Assembly: GCA_020161505.1 (NCBI GenBank)
Contig: JAIUNY010000008.1
Location: 1 to 64,000 of the forward strand
DNA length: 64,000 nt
Origin: Armatimonadota bacterium
GTDB lineage: Bacteria > Armatimonadota > Fimbriimonadia > Fimbriimonadales > Fimbriimonadaceae
Direction of reading: 5' to 3'
Each line of letters opens with the position of its first letter. The first letter of the stretch is position 1. The notes under the pieces were generated by a model that saw only the letters and a list, made by a program, of their open reading frames with translations, did not search any database and was not told the DNA's origin. Below, piece after piece: positions 8,204 to 16,940 of the stretch. Position numbers and translations under genes: made by a program.

Positions 8204-8731
8204 TTACTGCTTCTCAACCTGCGAGAAGTCGAGTTCGACAGGGGTATCGCGGCCGAAGATGGAGATCATGACCTTGAGCTTCTCGCGCTCGGCGTTGACT
8301 TCCTCGACACGACCGGTGTAATCCAAGAACGGGCCTTCGCTGACTCGAACAATATCGGCCTTGGTGAAGGCCACCTTCGGAGCCTCTTGGCTCTGAGCCA
8401 GGTTGTTCATGATCCGGCGAACTTCGTACTCTTCGAGAGGCACCGGGCGGTTGCCGCTGCTCACGAATCCCGTGACCCCCGATGTGCCCTTCACAACCTT
8501 GAACGTCTCATCGGTCAGATCCATCTGCACGAGGATATAGCCCGGGAAGACCTTCCGATCAACCTCGTATCGCTTGCCGTTGCGGGTTGCGACTTCCTTT
8601 TCGGTGGGGATCAAAATCTCGATGATGTCGATGCCCCAAACGCCTTCGATCTGGGCGCGCTTGGTGAGCATCTCGCGCACCTTGTTTTCGTGTCCACTAA
8701 TCGTGTGGACGGCGTACCAGGCGCGGGCCAT
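8204..8731 (-). CDS. nusG: Transcription termination/antitermination factor NusG
   Basis: Binds RNA polymerase and couples it to Rho or the ribosome. The NGN domain (MARAWYAVHTISGHENKV, KVFPGYILVQMDL, VTGFVSSGNRPVPL) is followed by a KOW domain (VRVSEGPFLDYTGRVEEVN, VMISIFGRDTPVELDFSQVEK). ATG 8731 gives the expected 175 residues; the frame remains open upstream but that would read through secE. It overlaps the secE stop by one base (TAATG). It ends at a convergent terminator, so the usual rplK-rplA genes do not follow. Confidence 0.95.
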   Translation of the reverse strand: MARAWYAVHTISGHENKVREMLTKRAQIEGVWGIDIIEILIPTEKEVATRNGKRYEVDRKVFPGYILVQMDLTDETFKVVKGTSGVTGFVSSGNRPVPLEEYEVRRIMNNLAQSQEAPKVAFTKADIVRVSEGPFLDYTGRVEEVNAEREKLKVMISIFGRDTPVELDFSQVEKQ

Positions 8732-8952
8732 TAGCGTCCCACCCCAATGAGGCGGAAAAGCTGCTCGATGGCAAGGGAGAGGCCAAAGAGCAAGACGACA
8801 ACAAGCACGCACACGCCCAGCACCGTGCCGGTGAGACGAGTGGTTTCTTGCGGCGTGGGCCAGGTGATCATGCGGACCTCGCGCTGGAGATCCTTGAAGA
8901 AAGCCCGCGGGCCGCGCTTCATATCCGGGGTTGGCAGTTGCTTGTCGCTCAT
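8731..8952 (-). CDS. secE: Preprotein translocase subunit SecE
   Basis: A 73-residue single-helix SecE of the SecYEG channel. The amphipathic segment RAFFKDLQREVRMITWP with the conserved WP, then TPQETTRLTGTVLG, leads into one membrane helix (VCVLVVVLLFGLSLAIEQLF). ATG 8952 is chosen because the longer open frame runs through the greA terminator. Its promoter must lie in 8953-9034, directly behind that terminator. Coupled to nusG through a one-base overlap. Confidence 0.93.
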   Translation of the reverse strand: MSDKQLPTPDMKRGPRAFFKDLQREVRMITWPTPQETTRLTGTVLGVCVLVVVLLFGLSLAIEQLFRLIGVGR

Positions 8953-9033
8953 AGCCGTTCTCAGTTTGTCTGTCCACCCCAAGTCTCTCCGTTCAGATAC
9001 AGTACGGCGGGCCTTGGGAAAGGGGGACTTAAA

Positions 9034-9074
9034 AACTATACCACGGCACGAACTCGATGGTTCGTGCCGTGGTA
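9034..9074 (-). terminator. Rho-independent terminator of greA
   Basis: A perfect 15-bp stem (TACCACGGCACGAAC at 9039-9053, GTTCGTGCCGTGGTA at 9060-9074) with a 6-nt loop. Read on the minus strand it is followed by a TTTTT run, giving a textbook intrinsic terminator between greA and secE-nusG. Confidence 0.9.
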
Positions 9075-9103
9075 GGCCAATTTTTCGCAAGTTCCGGACG
9101 AGA

Positions 9104-9607
9104 TTACGCCGAAATCTTTTTGACTTTGTAAGTCAGGCGTCCGACGGGTGCATCAAACGTGGCGCTCTCGCCAACCTTTTTGCCAAGCAGAGCCTCCCCG
9201 AGCGGAGACTCCTCTGAAATCAGATCTTCATCCGCGTTGGCCTCGATGCTCGCGACAATCCGAACATCAAACTCAATGCCTCGCTCGTCGTCTGCCACCG
9301 TGACCACCGATCCCAAACCTACTTCGTCCGTCGAGATGTCGGCAAGAGTCAGGATGGCTGCGCCGGACAAAATCGTCTTGAGCTCGCCAATGCGGCTCTC
9401 CACGATTGCTTGCTCCATCTTGATCTCGTCAAGTTCGTTGTTGTCTTCGCTGAATTCGCCATGATCCTTGCTCTCGCGGATGCGCTCGGCGATCTCCTTG
9501 CGCTTTTCCACCGTCAAGTGATTGAGTTCGGCCTTGAGCCGGTCATGGCCCGCCTGGGTCAGCAAAATAGGGGCTGACGATTCAAGCTCGAGTTCTTCCA
9601 TTGCCAC
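9104..9607 (-). CDS. greA: Transcription elongation factor GreA
   Basis: Rescues backtracked RNA polymerase by stimulating transcript cleavage. The N-terminal coiled coil holds the acidic tip region DHGEFSEDNNELDEIK; the C-terminal FKBP-like domain has ISEESPLGEALLGKKVGESATF and a GRLTYKVKKI end. The start is GTG 9607: an AAGGAG ribosome binding site lies about 10 nt upstream, whereas the in-frame ATG two codons later is too far from it. Transcribed alone, from a promoter at about 9640 to the hairpin at 9039-9074. Confidence 0.95.
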   Translation of the reverse strand: MAMEELELESSAPILLTQAGHDRLKAELNHLTVEKRKEIAERIRESKDHGEFSEDNNELDEIKMEQAIVESRIGELKTILSGAAILTLADISTDEVGLGSVVTVADDERGIEFDVRIVASIEANADEDLISEESPLGEALLGKKVGESATFDAPVGRLTYKVKKISA

Positions 9608-9639
9608 GTCGCTGTTTCTCCTTCCGATTGAAGACGGCT

Positions 9640-9645
9640 ATTATA
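9640..9645 (-). promoter_or_regulatory. Perfect -10 box for greA
   Basis: On the minus strand the sequence TATAAT (plus-strand ATTATA) lies 33 bp upstream of the greA start. The best -35-like element is TTGAAG with a 20-bp spacer, longer than ideal, so only the -10 box is well supported. Confidence 0.55.
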
Positions 9646-9792
9646 TCGGCAACGCATGTGCGTTTCTTCAAGAATCCGCCTTTTGTTTTCCCCGGTTCAT
9701 ACGCACCAGGGTGACGTTCGGTTCACTTGAGCGCCGATTTCCTTCCCAATCTGACGTCCCCGCATCGCCCGAGAGTTCAGTCATACTGGGCC

Positions 9793-10545
9793 GTGCGTGT
9801 CCTGAGTTGCTTGATTGCCGCGATTTTGCCCCTGGTGATGTGGGCACAGAATCCATCGCAACCACCCCAAACTCCCGAAACACCCGCGGTAAAGGAGTTG
9901 ACGGAAGCCGATTTTGGGCGCCCCGATGTGGTCATCACCGTCGAAAAGCGACCCAGCGGGGCCGACTTCGTCACCATCACGGTGCTGAAAGAGAACTATC
10001 CGACCGAGTTTTTGGCCGCCCAAGCTGCCAAAATCGCCGAGCTTTCCGGATCGACGGCCAGAGGTCTGAATGTCTCGCATACAAATCTGGGGACGCAATC
10101 GGTCGGCCTTCAACGCGCGGAATTCGCCACGGACTTTCTCGTGAATCGCGAAAAGGGCGAAATCAACTTCGAGGCGCTGGTCCATCCGTTTCTTGGGGTT
10201 CCCGAGCCAGCCACCGTTACTTCATTCCTCGTGCAATTCAGCGGAGAACAAGCATCGTTTTCGACTTTGCAAAAAATGGCAACGGAAGGCGTGAAGGTCA
10301 TGGGGGTGTCCATGGCGAACCCAGCAGGGCTTGAATATCGAATCAAAGTGCTGAGCCAAGACCCGAAACTTGTACGAATCCCCAAGTCAGTGAGTGAACC
10401 AGTAGGGAAGACTCAGCCGGTTCAGACTCAATCCGGGCCGAATTTTATCGTTTTTCTATTGCTTGGTGTAGGGGTTCTCGCGGCAGGGGCTTTGGTATAC
10501 TCCCTTCTGCTTCGGCCAGCCTCCGGGTCGCGCCGTCGCCGTTGA
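9793..10545 (+). CDS. Exported protein with C-terminal membrane helix, unknown function
   Basis: GTG 9793 gives a compact signal peptide (VRVLSCLIAAILPLVMWAQ); a TTG at 9727 would add 22 residues and cannot be excluded. The body (about residues 25-200) is a mixed alpha/beta domain containing DVVITVEKRPSGADFVTITV and VQRAEFATDFLVN-like strands. A proline/glutamine-rich linker leads to a membrane helix (FIVFLLLGVGVLAAGALVYSLLL) and a basic tail (SGSRRRR). The layout is extracytoplasmic domain, one helix and a short cytoplasmic basic end. It sits 12 bp before three pilT genes and may belong to the same pilus function; no family is recognised. Confidence 0.65.
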   Translation: MRVLSCLIAAILPLVMWAQNPSQPPQTPETPAVKELTEADFGRPDVVITVEKRPSGADFVTITVLKENYPTEFLAAQAAKIAELSGSTARGLNVSHTNLGTQSVGLQRAEFATDFLVNREKGEINFEALVHPFLGVPEPATVTSFLVQFSGEQASFSTLQKMATEGVKVMGVSMANPAGLEYRIKVLSQDPKLVRIPKSVSEPVGKTQPVQTQSGPNFIVFLLLGVGVLAAGALVYSLLLRPASGSRRRR

Positions 10546-10557
10546 GAGAATTCACCC

Positions 10558-11637
10558 ATGCGCGAACCATCCTCGATCAACCTGCGCGAGCTTATCGACA
10601 TCGCCTACACCCAAGAGGCCTCAGACGTGATGCTCAAGGCCAACAGCAAGCCGAAGATCAAGCAGTTTAGCTTCGTGCGGGATCTCCCCGGCGATTGGCC
10701 TGTCTTGAACGGCGACGACGTTCGACGATTGGTCGCGGAAGTCATGACCGAGCGCCAAAAGCGGATGTTCGAAGAGCACGGGGAAATGGACCTTGCCTTC
10801 GTTCTCGAAGGTAAGTGCCGCGTCCGAACCAACGTTTACTCCCAGCGAGGCAATATGGCTGCAGTCATGCGGATCGTTCCGAGCCGTATCCGAACCCTGG
10901 AAGAACTGGGTCTGCCGCCGTCCCTCGCCGAGGTCACGAAAAACCGACAGGGTCTGGTGCTTGTCACCGGTCCGACGGGTTCTGGAAAGACGACGACGCT
11001 TGCCGCTCTCATTGACATTCTCAACGAGCAGCGACGTTGCCACATCGTCACCATCGAAGACCCCCTCGAAGTTGAGCACCAGGACAAGAACAGCTACCTC
11101 TCACAACGAGAAGTGGGAATCGACACCCACGACTTCGTTCCTGCGATGCGCGCGGTTGTTCGGGAAGCTCCGGACGTGATTCTCATCGGTGAAATGCGCG
11201 ATACCATCACCATGAACGTCTCGCTGCAAGCTGGTGAAACGGGCCACTTGGTCTTCTCCACGGTTCACACGGCAAGCGCGTACGAAACCCTCGACCGGGT
11301 TATCAACATGTTCCCGCCGCACGAAAAGGTTCACCTTTGCCAGCGACTGGCCAACAGCCTCCGCGCCATCATCGCACAGAAGCTGGTTCCGCGCGCAGAT
11401 GGCAACGGGCGCGTGGTTGCCGCGGAAATCCTGATCTGCACCCCGACGGTCAGCAAGGCAATTGAAGACGGTCACTTCGGCGACCTCTATCACCTGATGA
11501 ACGAGGGCGGATTCTGGGGCATGCAAACCATGAACCAGTCGCTTGCGCGTTACGTCCGCGCAGGAATCATCACCGAGGAAGTGGCGTACAACTACGCAGG
11601 GCTCCTCTCCGAGCTCAAGCAAATGCTCCGCAGGTAA
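10558..11637 (+). CDS. pilT: PilT-type retraction ATPase, paralogue 1
   Basis: Hexameric motor ATPase of the secretion-ATPase superfamily that powers type IV pilus retraction. Seen are an N-terminal PAS-like domain (TQEASDVMLKANSKPKIK), Walker A GPTGSGKTTT, Asp box IEDPLEVEHQ, Walker B VILIGEMRDTITM and His box GETGHLVFSTVHTASA. At 359 residues it is normal length. It is the most divergent of the three copies: MRDTITMNVSLQAGE replaces the usual MRDLETIQLAITAAE, and it lacks the paralogues' C-terminal extensions. The second pilT starts 8 bp after its stop. Confidence 0.9.
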   Translation: MREPSSINLRELIDIAYTQEASDVMLKANSKPKIKQFSFVRDLPGDWPVLNGDDVRRLVAEVMTERQKRMFEEHGEMDLAFVLEGKCRVRTNVYSQRGNMAAVMRIVPSRIRTLEELGLPPSLAEVTKNRQGLVLVTGPTGSGKTTTLAALIDILNEQRRCHIVTIEDPLEVEHQDKNSYLSQREVGIDTHDFVPAMRAVVREAPDVILIGEMRDTITMNVSLQAGETGHLVFSTVHTASAYETLDRVINMFPPHEKVHLCQRLANSLRAIIAQKLVPRADGNGRVVAAEILICTPTVSKAIEDGHFGDLYHLMNEGGFWGMQTMNQSLARYVRAGIITEEVAYNYAGLLSELKQMLRR

Positions 11638-11644
11638 GTGCTCC

Positions 11645-12739
11645 GTGCATCCGGTTCTTGAATCTTTGCTCCGGCGTGTGGTGGAGGTCGACGCGAGTGA
11701 CCTCCACCTCAAGGCCGATAATCCCCCTCTCATGCGAGTGAGAGGCGATCTTCGTCGGCTTGATTCCGAGCCCCTGTCGGAAGAACTCACTCGGGCGATG
11801 CTCGACAGCGTGCTCACTCCGGAGCGGAAGGAGCGACTGGAGAATTTCAAGGAGTGCGATCTTTCGGTGGCGGTGCCTGGGCTCGCCCGATTCCGCGTCA
11901 ACATGTTTTGGCAACGGCACAAGGCGGGAGCGGTCTTCCGGTTGATCCCCTACAAGATTCGAACTATTGATGATCTCAGATTGCCTCAGGTCACGAAGGA
12001 ACTCTGCCTTCTTCCCCGAGGACTGATCCTCGTGACCGGCCCGACCGGCTCCGGCAAGTCAACCAGCCTCGCCGCGATGATCGATCACATCAACCTCAAC
12101 GTGAAGAAGAACATCATCACGATTGAAGATCCCATCGAATACGTCCACGCCGACAAGGGCTGCATCATCAATCAGCGCGAGTTGGGTACCGACACCCACT
12201 CATTCTCCGATGCCCTCAAGCATGTGATGCGGCAAAACCCCGACGTCATCCTGGTCGGTGAAATGCGCGATCTGGAGACCATCCAACTCGCGATCACGGC
12301 CGCAGAAACCGGGCACCTCGTGTTCTCGACCCTTCACACTGTTGATGCCGCGCAAACCATCGACCGAATCGTGGACGTGTTTGATTCCGAGCAACAAGCC
12401 CAGATTCGCACCCAGCTCAGCGTGACCCTCCAAGCGGTCGTCTCCCAGACTCTGATGCCCCTCAAGGATAACTCGGGACGGGTGGCCGCGCACGAAGTCA
12501 TGGTCTGTACGCCAGCGATCCGCACCCTGATTCGCGACGGAAAGACTCACCAAATCTATCCTCACATTCAGACCGGCGGTGAATATGGGATGCAAACTCT
12601 CGACGGCTGCCTCCTCCGGCTGCTTCGCGAGAGCAAGGTGGATTACGAGCACGCCCTGACGAAGAGCTCAAACACGGCCGAATTCCATCGCCGAGCCGAG
12701 AAAGAAGGACTTGCGGAGGCCACAGCTCTTGCACATTGA
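11645..12739 (+). CDS. pilT: PilT-type ATPase, paralogue 2
   Basis: Starts at GTG 11645 (VHPVLESLLRRVVEVDASDLHLK), 8 bp after paralogue 1; the open frame extends further back but into that gene. Motifs are canonical for PilT: Walker A GPTGSGKSTS, Asp box IEDPIEYVH, Walker B VILVGEMRDLETI, His box AAETGHLVFSTLHTVDA, then QTIDRIVDVFD. The 364-residue protein ends in a short alanine/glutamate tail. It overlaps paralogue 3. Its closeness to paralogue 3 suggests a later duplication than the split from paralogue 1. Confidence 0.9.
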   Translation: MHPVLESLLRRVVEVDASDLHLKADNPPLMRVRGDLRRLDSEPLSEELTRAMLDSVLTPERKERLENFKECDLSVAVPGLARFRVNMFWQRHKAGAVFRLIPYKIRTIDDLRLPQVTKELCLLPRGLILVTGPTGSGKSTSLAAMIDHINLNVKKNIITIEDPIEYVHADKGCIINQRELGTDTHSFSDALKHVMRQNPDVILVGEMRDLETIQLAITAAETGHLVFSTLHTVDAAQTIDRIVDVFDSEQQAQIRTQLSVTLQAVVSQTLMPLKDNSGRVAAHEVMVCTPAIRTLIRDGKTHQIYPHIQTGGEYGMQTLDGCLLRLLRESKVDYEHALTKSSNTAEFHRRAEKEGLAEATALAH

Positions 12740-13907
12740 TGCGCTTCTTCGCCGTTGTGTCGAGATGAACGGGTCGGATCTGCACATCAAGACCGACACT
12801 GGCGCGATCTATGTGCGGGTTTACGGCGAGTTGATCCAACTCACCGATGTTCCGCACTTCACCGACGAACAGTTTCGCGCGGCGATTGTTGATCTGTTGC
12901 GCCCCGAGCAGGTGACCAAGTTCCAACGGGATCTCGAACTCGACTTCGCGCTCGAAATCCCGGACGTGGCCCGATTCCGAGGAAATCTCTTCCAGCAGCG
13001 AGAGCACGCTCAGGCGGTCTTCCGTGTCATCCCGTTCGACATCTCCACCATGGAGGATCTTGGACTTCCGCAGGCTTGCTACGATTTCATCGAGCGGCCC
13101 CGGGGTTTGGTTCTGGTCACCGGGCCTGCAGGAAGCGGAAAGTCGACAAGCCTTGCCTCGATGATCGACCGGATCAACAAGAACCAGGAACTCCACATCG
13201 TCACCGTCGAGGATCCGATCGAGTTCGTCCACGACGACCACGTGGCCCTCATCAATCAGCGCGAATTGGACGTGGACACCCTGAGCTTCGCGAATGCTCT
13301 GAAGTACGTTCTCCGGCAAGACCCAGATGTGATTCTGGTCGGTGAAATGCGCGATCTTGAAACCATTCACCTGGCGATCACGGCGGCAGAAACCGGGCAC
13401 CTTGTTTTCGCCACTCTCCACACCGTGGACGCCCTGCAAACCGTGGATCGGATTGTCGACGTCTTTCCCCAGCACCAACAGCAACAGATCCGGATGCAGC
13501 TCTCCGTCAACCTGCTCGGTGTGGTGAGTCAGAGCTTGGTGAAGCGGAAAGATGGTCGCGGCCGCATCGCTGCCTTTGAAGTGCTCTATGCCACGAGTGC
13601 CGTGCGCAACCTCATCCGGGAGAACAAGACTTACCAGATCGGTTCCATCATCCAGACTGGGGCCAAACAGAAGATGCAGACCCTGGATCAGTCTCTGGCC
13701 AAGCTCGTCGATCGAGGTCTGGTGGATTACGACGAGGCGATTTCGAAAGCCAAGGATGCTGCTGAGTTTCGGCGAATTATGGAAGTGGGGACGCAAAATG
13801 CTACGCCCGCCGCTTCACCGAAGCCTGCGGGGAGCACGGAGCCGCCGAAGCCGCCTCCCGGCCCGGTTCGTGGTCAGCCCAACCGACCCAAGGTTGGGGG
13901 GAATTGA
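12729..13907 (+). CDS. pilT: PilT-type ATPase, paralogue 3 with proline-rich tail
   Basis: Canonical PilT motifs: Walker A GPAGSGKSTS, Asp box VEDPIEFVH, Walker B VILVGEMRDLETI, His box AAETGHLVFATLHTVDA. TTG 12729 is preferred to TTG 12711. It has GGAGG nine bases upstream, and its N-terminus (LHIDALLRRCVEMNGSDLHIK) aligns with that of paralogue 2. After the ATPase core a proline/glycine/serine-rich tail of about 40 residues (PAASPKPAGSTEPPKPPPG) is unique to this copy and probably disordered. It overlaps paralogue 2 by 11 nt. No pilB or pilC is adjacent. Confidence 0.88.
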   Translation: MHIDALLRRCVEMNGSDLHIKTDTGAIYVRVYGELIQLTDVPHFTDEQFRAAIVDLLRPEQVTKFQRDLELDFALEIPDVARFRGNLFQQREHAQAVFRVIPFDISTMEDLGLPQACYDFIERPRGLVLVTGPAGSGKSTSLASMIDRINKNQELHIVTVEDPIEFVHDDHVALINQRELDVDTLSFANALKYVLRQDPDVILVGEMRDLETIHLAITAAETGHLVFATLHTVDALQTVDRIVDVFPQHQQQQIRMQLSVNLLGVVSQSLVKRKDGRGRIAAFEVLYATSAVRNLIRENKTYQIGSIIQTGAKQKMQTLDQSLAKLVDRGLVDYDEAISKAKDAAEFRRIMEVGTQNATPAASPKPAGSTEPPKPPPGPVRGQPNRPKVGGN

Positions 13908-13933
13908 TCCGACTGCTTCAGGAGCTCGACTGA

Positions 13934-15004
13934 TTGGAAATCGATCCCGCTCTTTTTGAGGAGAACGAGCGCACCGCCCCTGCCGAGGACGGTCGTCGCT
14001 TTATCACCCTCAACGAGACCAAGATTCGGAACGGATTTGTTTTTCCGAACCTGGATATTTGCTATCAGACCTGGGGCACGCTCAACGAGTCCAAAGACAA
14101 TGCCGTTCTCGTGTGCCATGCCCTCAGCGGAGACTCAAACGTCTTGGGGTGGTGGGAAAGGCTGTTCGGGCAAGGCAAGGCGGTCGATCCCAAGGAGTTC
14201 TTCATCATCGGCGCCAACGCCCTCGGTGGATGTCAGGGAACCACCGGCCCGGCAAGTACCGCCCCCGATGGAAAGCCGTGGGGAAGTCGTTTTCCGCAGA
14301 TCTCGGTTGAAGATATGGCGGATCGGCATGCCGACCTGCTGGATTATCTCGGAATTGAGAAACTCCGCCTCGTGGCGGGAGGCAGCATGGGAGGGATGCA
14401 GGCACTTGCTCTTTCAACCCTGCATCCGAATCGAGTGGCCAAGTGCTGGATGACCGCGAGCTGCCAAGCTCATTCGGCACTGCAAATCGCCTTCAACGAG
14501 GTCGGGCGGCAGGCGATTCTTCGCGATCCCAAGTTTGCTGGTGGCAACTATCATCCGGGAGATCCACCCACCAACGGTCTCAGCGTCGCGCGCATGGCGG
14601 GTCACATCAGTTACCTCAGCGAAGCCAGTTTTGAAGCCAAATTCGGTCGACGACGGCAGTCGGGAGGCAGTGAACAATTTGCCGTCGAAAGCTACCTGAG
14701 CTACCAAGGCGACAAGTTCACCAAGCGATTTGATGCGAACAGCTATCTGGTTCTCACGAGAGCAATCGACGAATTTGAGGGGAACTCTCTGGAATCGGCT
14801 GAGTGTGAGTTTCTGCTCACCAGCTTCACCAGCGACTGGCTGTATCCATCGCATCAAAGCAGAACACTTTGGCAAAATTGCCAGGATATCGGAATTGAAG
14901 CGGTTCACATCGAGATCGATGCCCCCTTCGGACACGACTCATTCCTCCTTGAAACGGTTCAGCAAGGCGCGCTGATTCGCAAGTTCCTGATTGGAAATGA
15001 ATAG
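13934..15004 (+). CDS. metX: Homoserine O-acetyltransferase family protein (MetX)
   Basis: Alpha/beta-hydrolase enzyme that acylates homoserine with acetyl-CoA for methionine synthesis. Seen are the oxyanion-loop region ANALGGCQGTTGPAS, the nucleophile elbow GGSMGG with Ser151, the Asp region FTSDWLYP and the catalytic His in DAPFGHDSFLLE. At 356 residues it is the usual length. The start is TTG 13934, 26 bp after pilT3. The related serine and homoserine succinyl/acetyltransferases of this fold differ by few residues, so acyl donor and acceptor are family-based guesses. No methionine riboswitch precedes it. Confidence 0.88.
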   Translation: MEIDPALFEENERTAPAEDGRRFITLNETKIRNGFVFPNLDICYQTWGTLNESKDNAVLVCHALSGDSNVLGWWERLFGQGKAVDPKEFFIIGANALGGCQGTTGPASTAPDGKPWGSRFPQISVEDMADRHADLLDYLGIEKLRLVAGGSMGGMQALALSTLHPNRVAKCWMTASCQAHSALQIAFNEVGRQAILRDPKFAGGNYHPGDPPTNGLSVARMAGHISYLSEASFEAKFGRRRQSGGSEQFAVESYLSYQGDKFTKRFDANSYLVLTRAIDEFEGNSLESAECEFLLTSFTSDWLYPSHQSRTLWQNCQDIGIEAVHIEIDAPFGHDSFLLETVQQGALIRKFLIGNE

Positions 15005-15095
15005 GCCAAAGTATTCATCCTGAAAAGATTCCATACACCGATAGACTCCGTTAGGATATCGTTCAGGTTGCGCGGGGAGGAATCGCGCTAAGCGA

Positions 15096-15521
15096 ATGCC
15101 TACGGTACTTCTAGTCGAAGATAACCTCGATGATGAGCGTCTTGTTCGACGTACGTTGGAGAAAAACAACGTCACGAATGAGATCGTCGTTGCCATCACG
15201 GGACAAGGGGCTCTTGATGCGCTCACCGAAATGGAGCGCCTCGGTCAACGCCCTGACCTGGTGATTCTGGACGTGAAGCTCCCAGATATGAGCGGTCTCC
15301 GGGTTCTGAGGGATCTTCGAGCCAATCCTCGAACCGAGCTGGTTCCCGTCGTCGTTCTCACCGGGAACGCGAGCCCGGACGACGTCGCCTCCGCCTATCG
15401 GCTTGGGGCCAACTCCGTTGTGTTGAAGCCGGCTGATTTCGCCGAATTCAGTGAGGCCCTTCTGCATCTCACCATTTACTGGCTCCTCGTCAACAGATCG
15501 ACCGACATGGTCACTGTTTGA
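15096..15521 (+). CDS. Single-domain response regulator
   Basis: A 141-residue CheY-like receiver with no output domain. Acidic pocket in LLVEDNLDDE, phospho-acceptor Asp59 in LVILDVKLPDMSG, signalling Thr in VVVLTGNAS and conserved Lys in SVVLKPADF. The DNLDDERLVRRTLEKN start resembles Rcp1-type regulators that work with bacteriophytochrome or hybrid kinases. No kinase is encoded nearby. A 90-bp gap separates it from metX, so it probably has its own promoter. Confidence 0.88.
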   Translation: MPTVLLVEDNLDDERLVRRTLEKNNVTNEIVVAITGQGALDALTEMERLGQRPDLVILDVKLPDMSGLRVLRDLRANPRTELVPVVVLTGNASPDDVASAYRLGANSVVLKPADFAEFSEALLHLTIYWLLVNRSTDMVTV

Positions 15522-15618
15522 TCGAGTCTCACCGATTTTTAAGCAGGAATTCTTTGGGCAAACAGTCCCTTCCGGGTGTCTCCTGCGAAAACGCCTGTCA
15601 TACTCTTTTTCTGCACGC

Positions 15619-15694
<76 letters not shown>

Positions 15695-15708
15695 TCGCAC
15701 CCTAAGGT

Positions 15709-15784
15709 GCCGCGGTAGCTCAGTTGGTAGAGCAAAGCACTGAAAATGCTTGGGTCGCCGGTTCGAGTCCGGCTTGCGGCACCA
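15709..15784 (+). tRNA. tRNA-Phe (GAA)
   Basis: Lies 14 bp after tRNA-Asp and is probably co-transcribed. Acceptor GCCGCGG/TTGCGGC, D arm TAGCTCAGTTGGTAGAGCA, anticodon stem AAGCA/TGCTT around CTGAAAA with anticodon GAA, T arm GCCGG-TTCGAGT-CCGGC, discriminator A and encoded CCA. Confidence 0.95.
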
Positions 15785-15811
15785 TTCTCACTCTTCGAGG
15801 GAGCGACCCCG

Positions 15812-16753
15812 CTATGCAGCTTCTTCGCCAATCTGGAAGTTTTGGCCTGCCTGGCCTAGACGAACTCTCTCCCACACCGTGCTGTGTGGTTCGGTGAGGG
15901 CAAATTGAACCATCGCCCGACCTTGGGAGAGCAGCCAGTCCGAATCGGCGAGGCGATCCTCCGATCGGTTGCTCCATTCCGAAGACAGAACCTGCTCCCG
16001 AATCTCCGCCCAGAGTTCGTGGAACCGCACCTGATGCTTCACAGGGTGAGCGGCGAGCAGGGTGTCGAGCATCAGCTTGGGAAGTGGGCTGCCCTTGGCT
16101 TCCTCCACCATTGCCCAGAACTTGCACTCGTCCATCGGGAGGCGACGATCGTAGGCCGGGTGAAAATGCCGCGACGTGCTGAATCGAGCAAACTTCGGGA
16201 ACATCGTGTCCACATCAGAGAGTTGGATCGGCGAGACGGATTCAAGGGCCAGAACAAGCTGCTTCGGCTCGCTGTGATCGCGTCGCCAGCCGGCCAACTT
16301 GAATCCGACACGCGCCCAATACTCGTCCTCCATCGACTGGATTTGCATCCTGGCTCGGGCGGAAATGTTCCCCCGTAGCACGGCGTGCCGCGTGGTCGCG
16401 CGGAGCAGAGACGTGTCGCTCCATCTCCCTCGAACCACTTTCAGCGAGGGCACTGCTTCCGGCGACTTCACCACGCGATCAACTGCCTCCGAACCGTGGA
16501 GGACGACCCATTCGCCGAAGCGAGGGAGGAAATCGGTTGCGCCTCCGTGGCTGAGGTGCCACGATGCAGCAAACAGATCCCAAGAGGACATCTCAACGAG
16601 CGTATCTTCGAGATGCTCGTTGACTTGCAACAGTTCGAATTCGGAAAGGCCTCGGAGCACATGATCCCAGTGGTGCAAAAAGAGAGCAAGATCAGATTGA
16701 CTGACCTGGCGGCAAGACTCCACCATGTTCCAGAACCGCGCGCGATCGACCAT
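15812..16753 (-). CDS. Protein with two DUF4240-like segments, unknown function
   Basis: A 313-residue soluble protein. The N-terminal 110 residues (MVDRARFWNMVESCRQ, LSEFELLQVNEHLED, WDLFAASWHLSHGGATDFLPRFGEWVVLHGSE) match the DUF4240 pattern often seen near toxin-immunity or WGR proteins. A second, weaker copy starts at MDECKFWAMVEEAKG and ends SDWLLSQGRAMVQFAL. ATG 16753 starts exactly at the first motif; the open frame continues to 16942 but would run over the rpmB promoter. It faces the tRNA pair and is divergent from rpmB. Function unknown. Confidence 0.65.
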   Translation of the reverse strand: MVDRARFWNMVESCRQVSQSDLALFLHHWDHVLRGLSEFELLQVNEHLEDTLVEMSSWDLFAASWHLSHGGATDFLPRFGEWVVLHGSEAVDRVVKSPEAVPSLKVVRGRWSDTSLLRATTRHAVLRGNISARARMQIQSMEDEYWARVGFKLAGWRRDHSEPKQLVLALESVSPIQLSDVDTMFPKFARFSTSRHFHPAYDRRLPMDECKFWAMVEEAKGSPLPKLMLDTLLAAHPVKHQVRFHELWAEIREQVLSSEWSNRSEDRLADSDWLLSQGRAMVQFALTEPHSTVWERVRLGQAGQNFQIGEEAA

Positions 16754-16869
16754 AAGCTGAATAAAGGCGAATTCCCGTAGAACCCTCCCGGTATTGATGC
16801 GAGATCCGAAGGTTGTTGCGGCAAACACCGCAACGCGAGCCAAGAATCCCGGGACTCTGGGACCCTTCC

Positions 16870-16899
16870 TTGAACCTACGGCCTCGAATGCTGTATGAT
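16870..16899 (+). promoter_or_regulatory. Sigma-70-like promoter of rpmB
   Basis: TTGAAC (16870-16875), an 18-bp spacer and TATGAT (16894-16899) with an upstream TG two bases before it. This places the transcript start about 35 bp ahead of the rpmB ATG. Confidence 0.6.
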
Positions 16900-16940
16900 T
16901 GAAGGCCGCCCAACTTGTTTGGCGCGAAGGGATTTGTATC

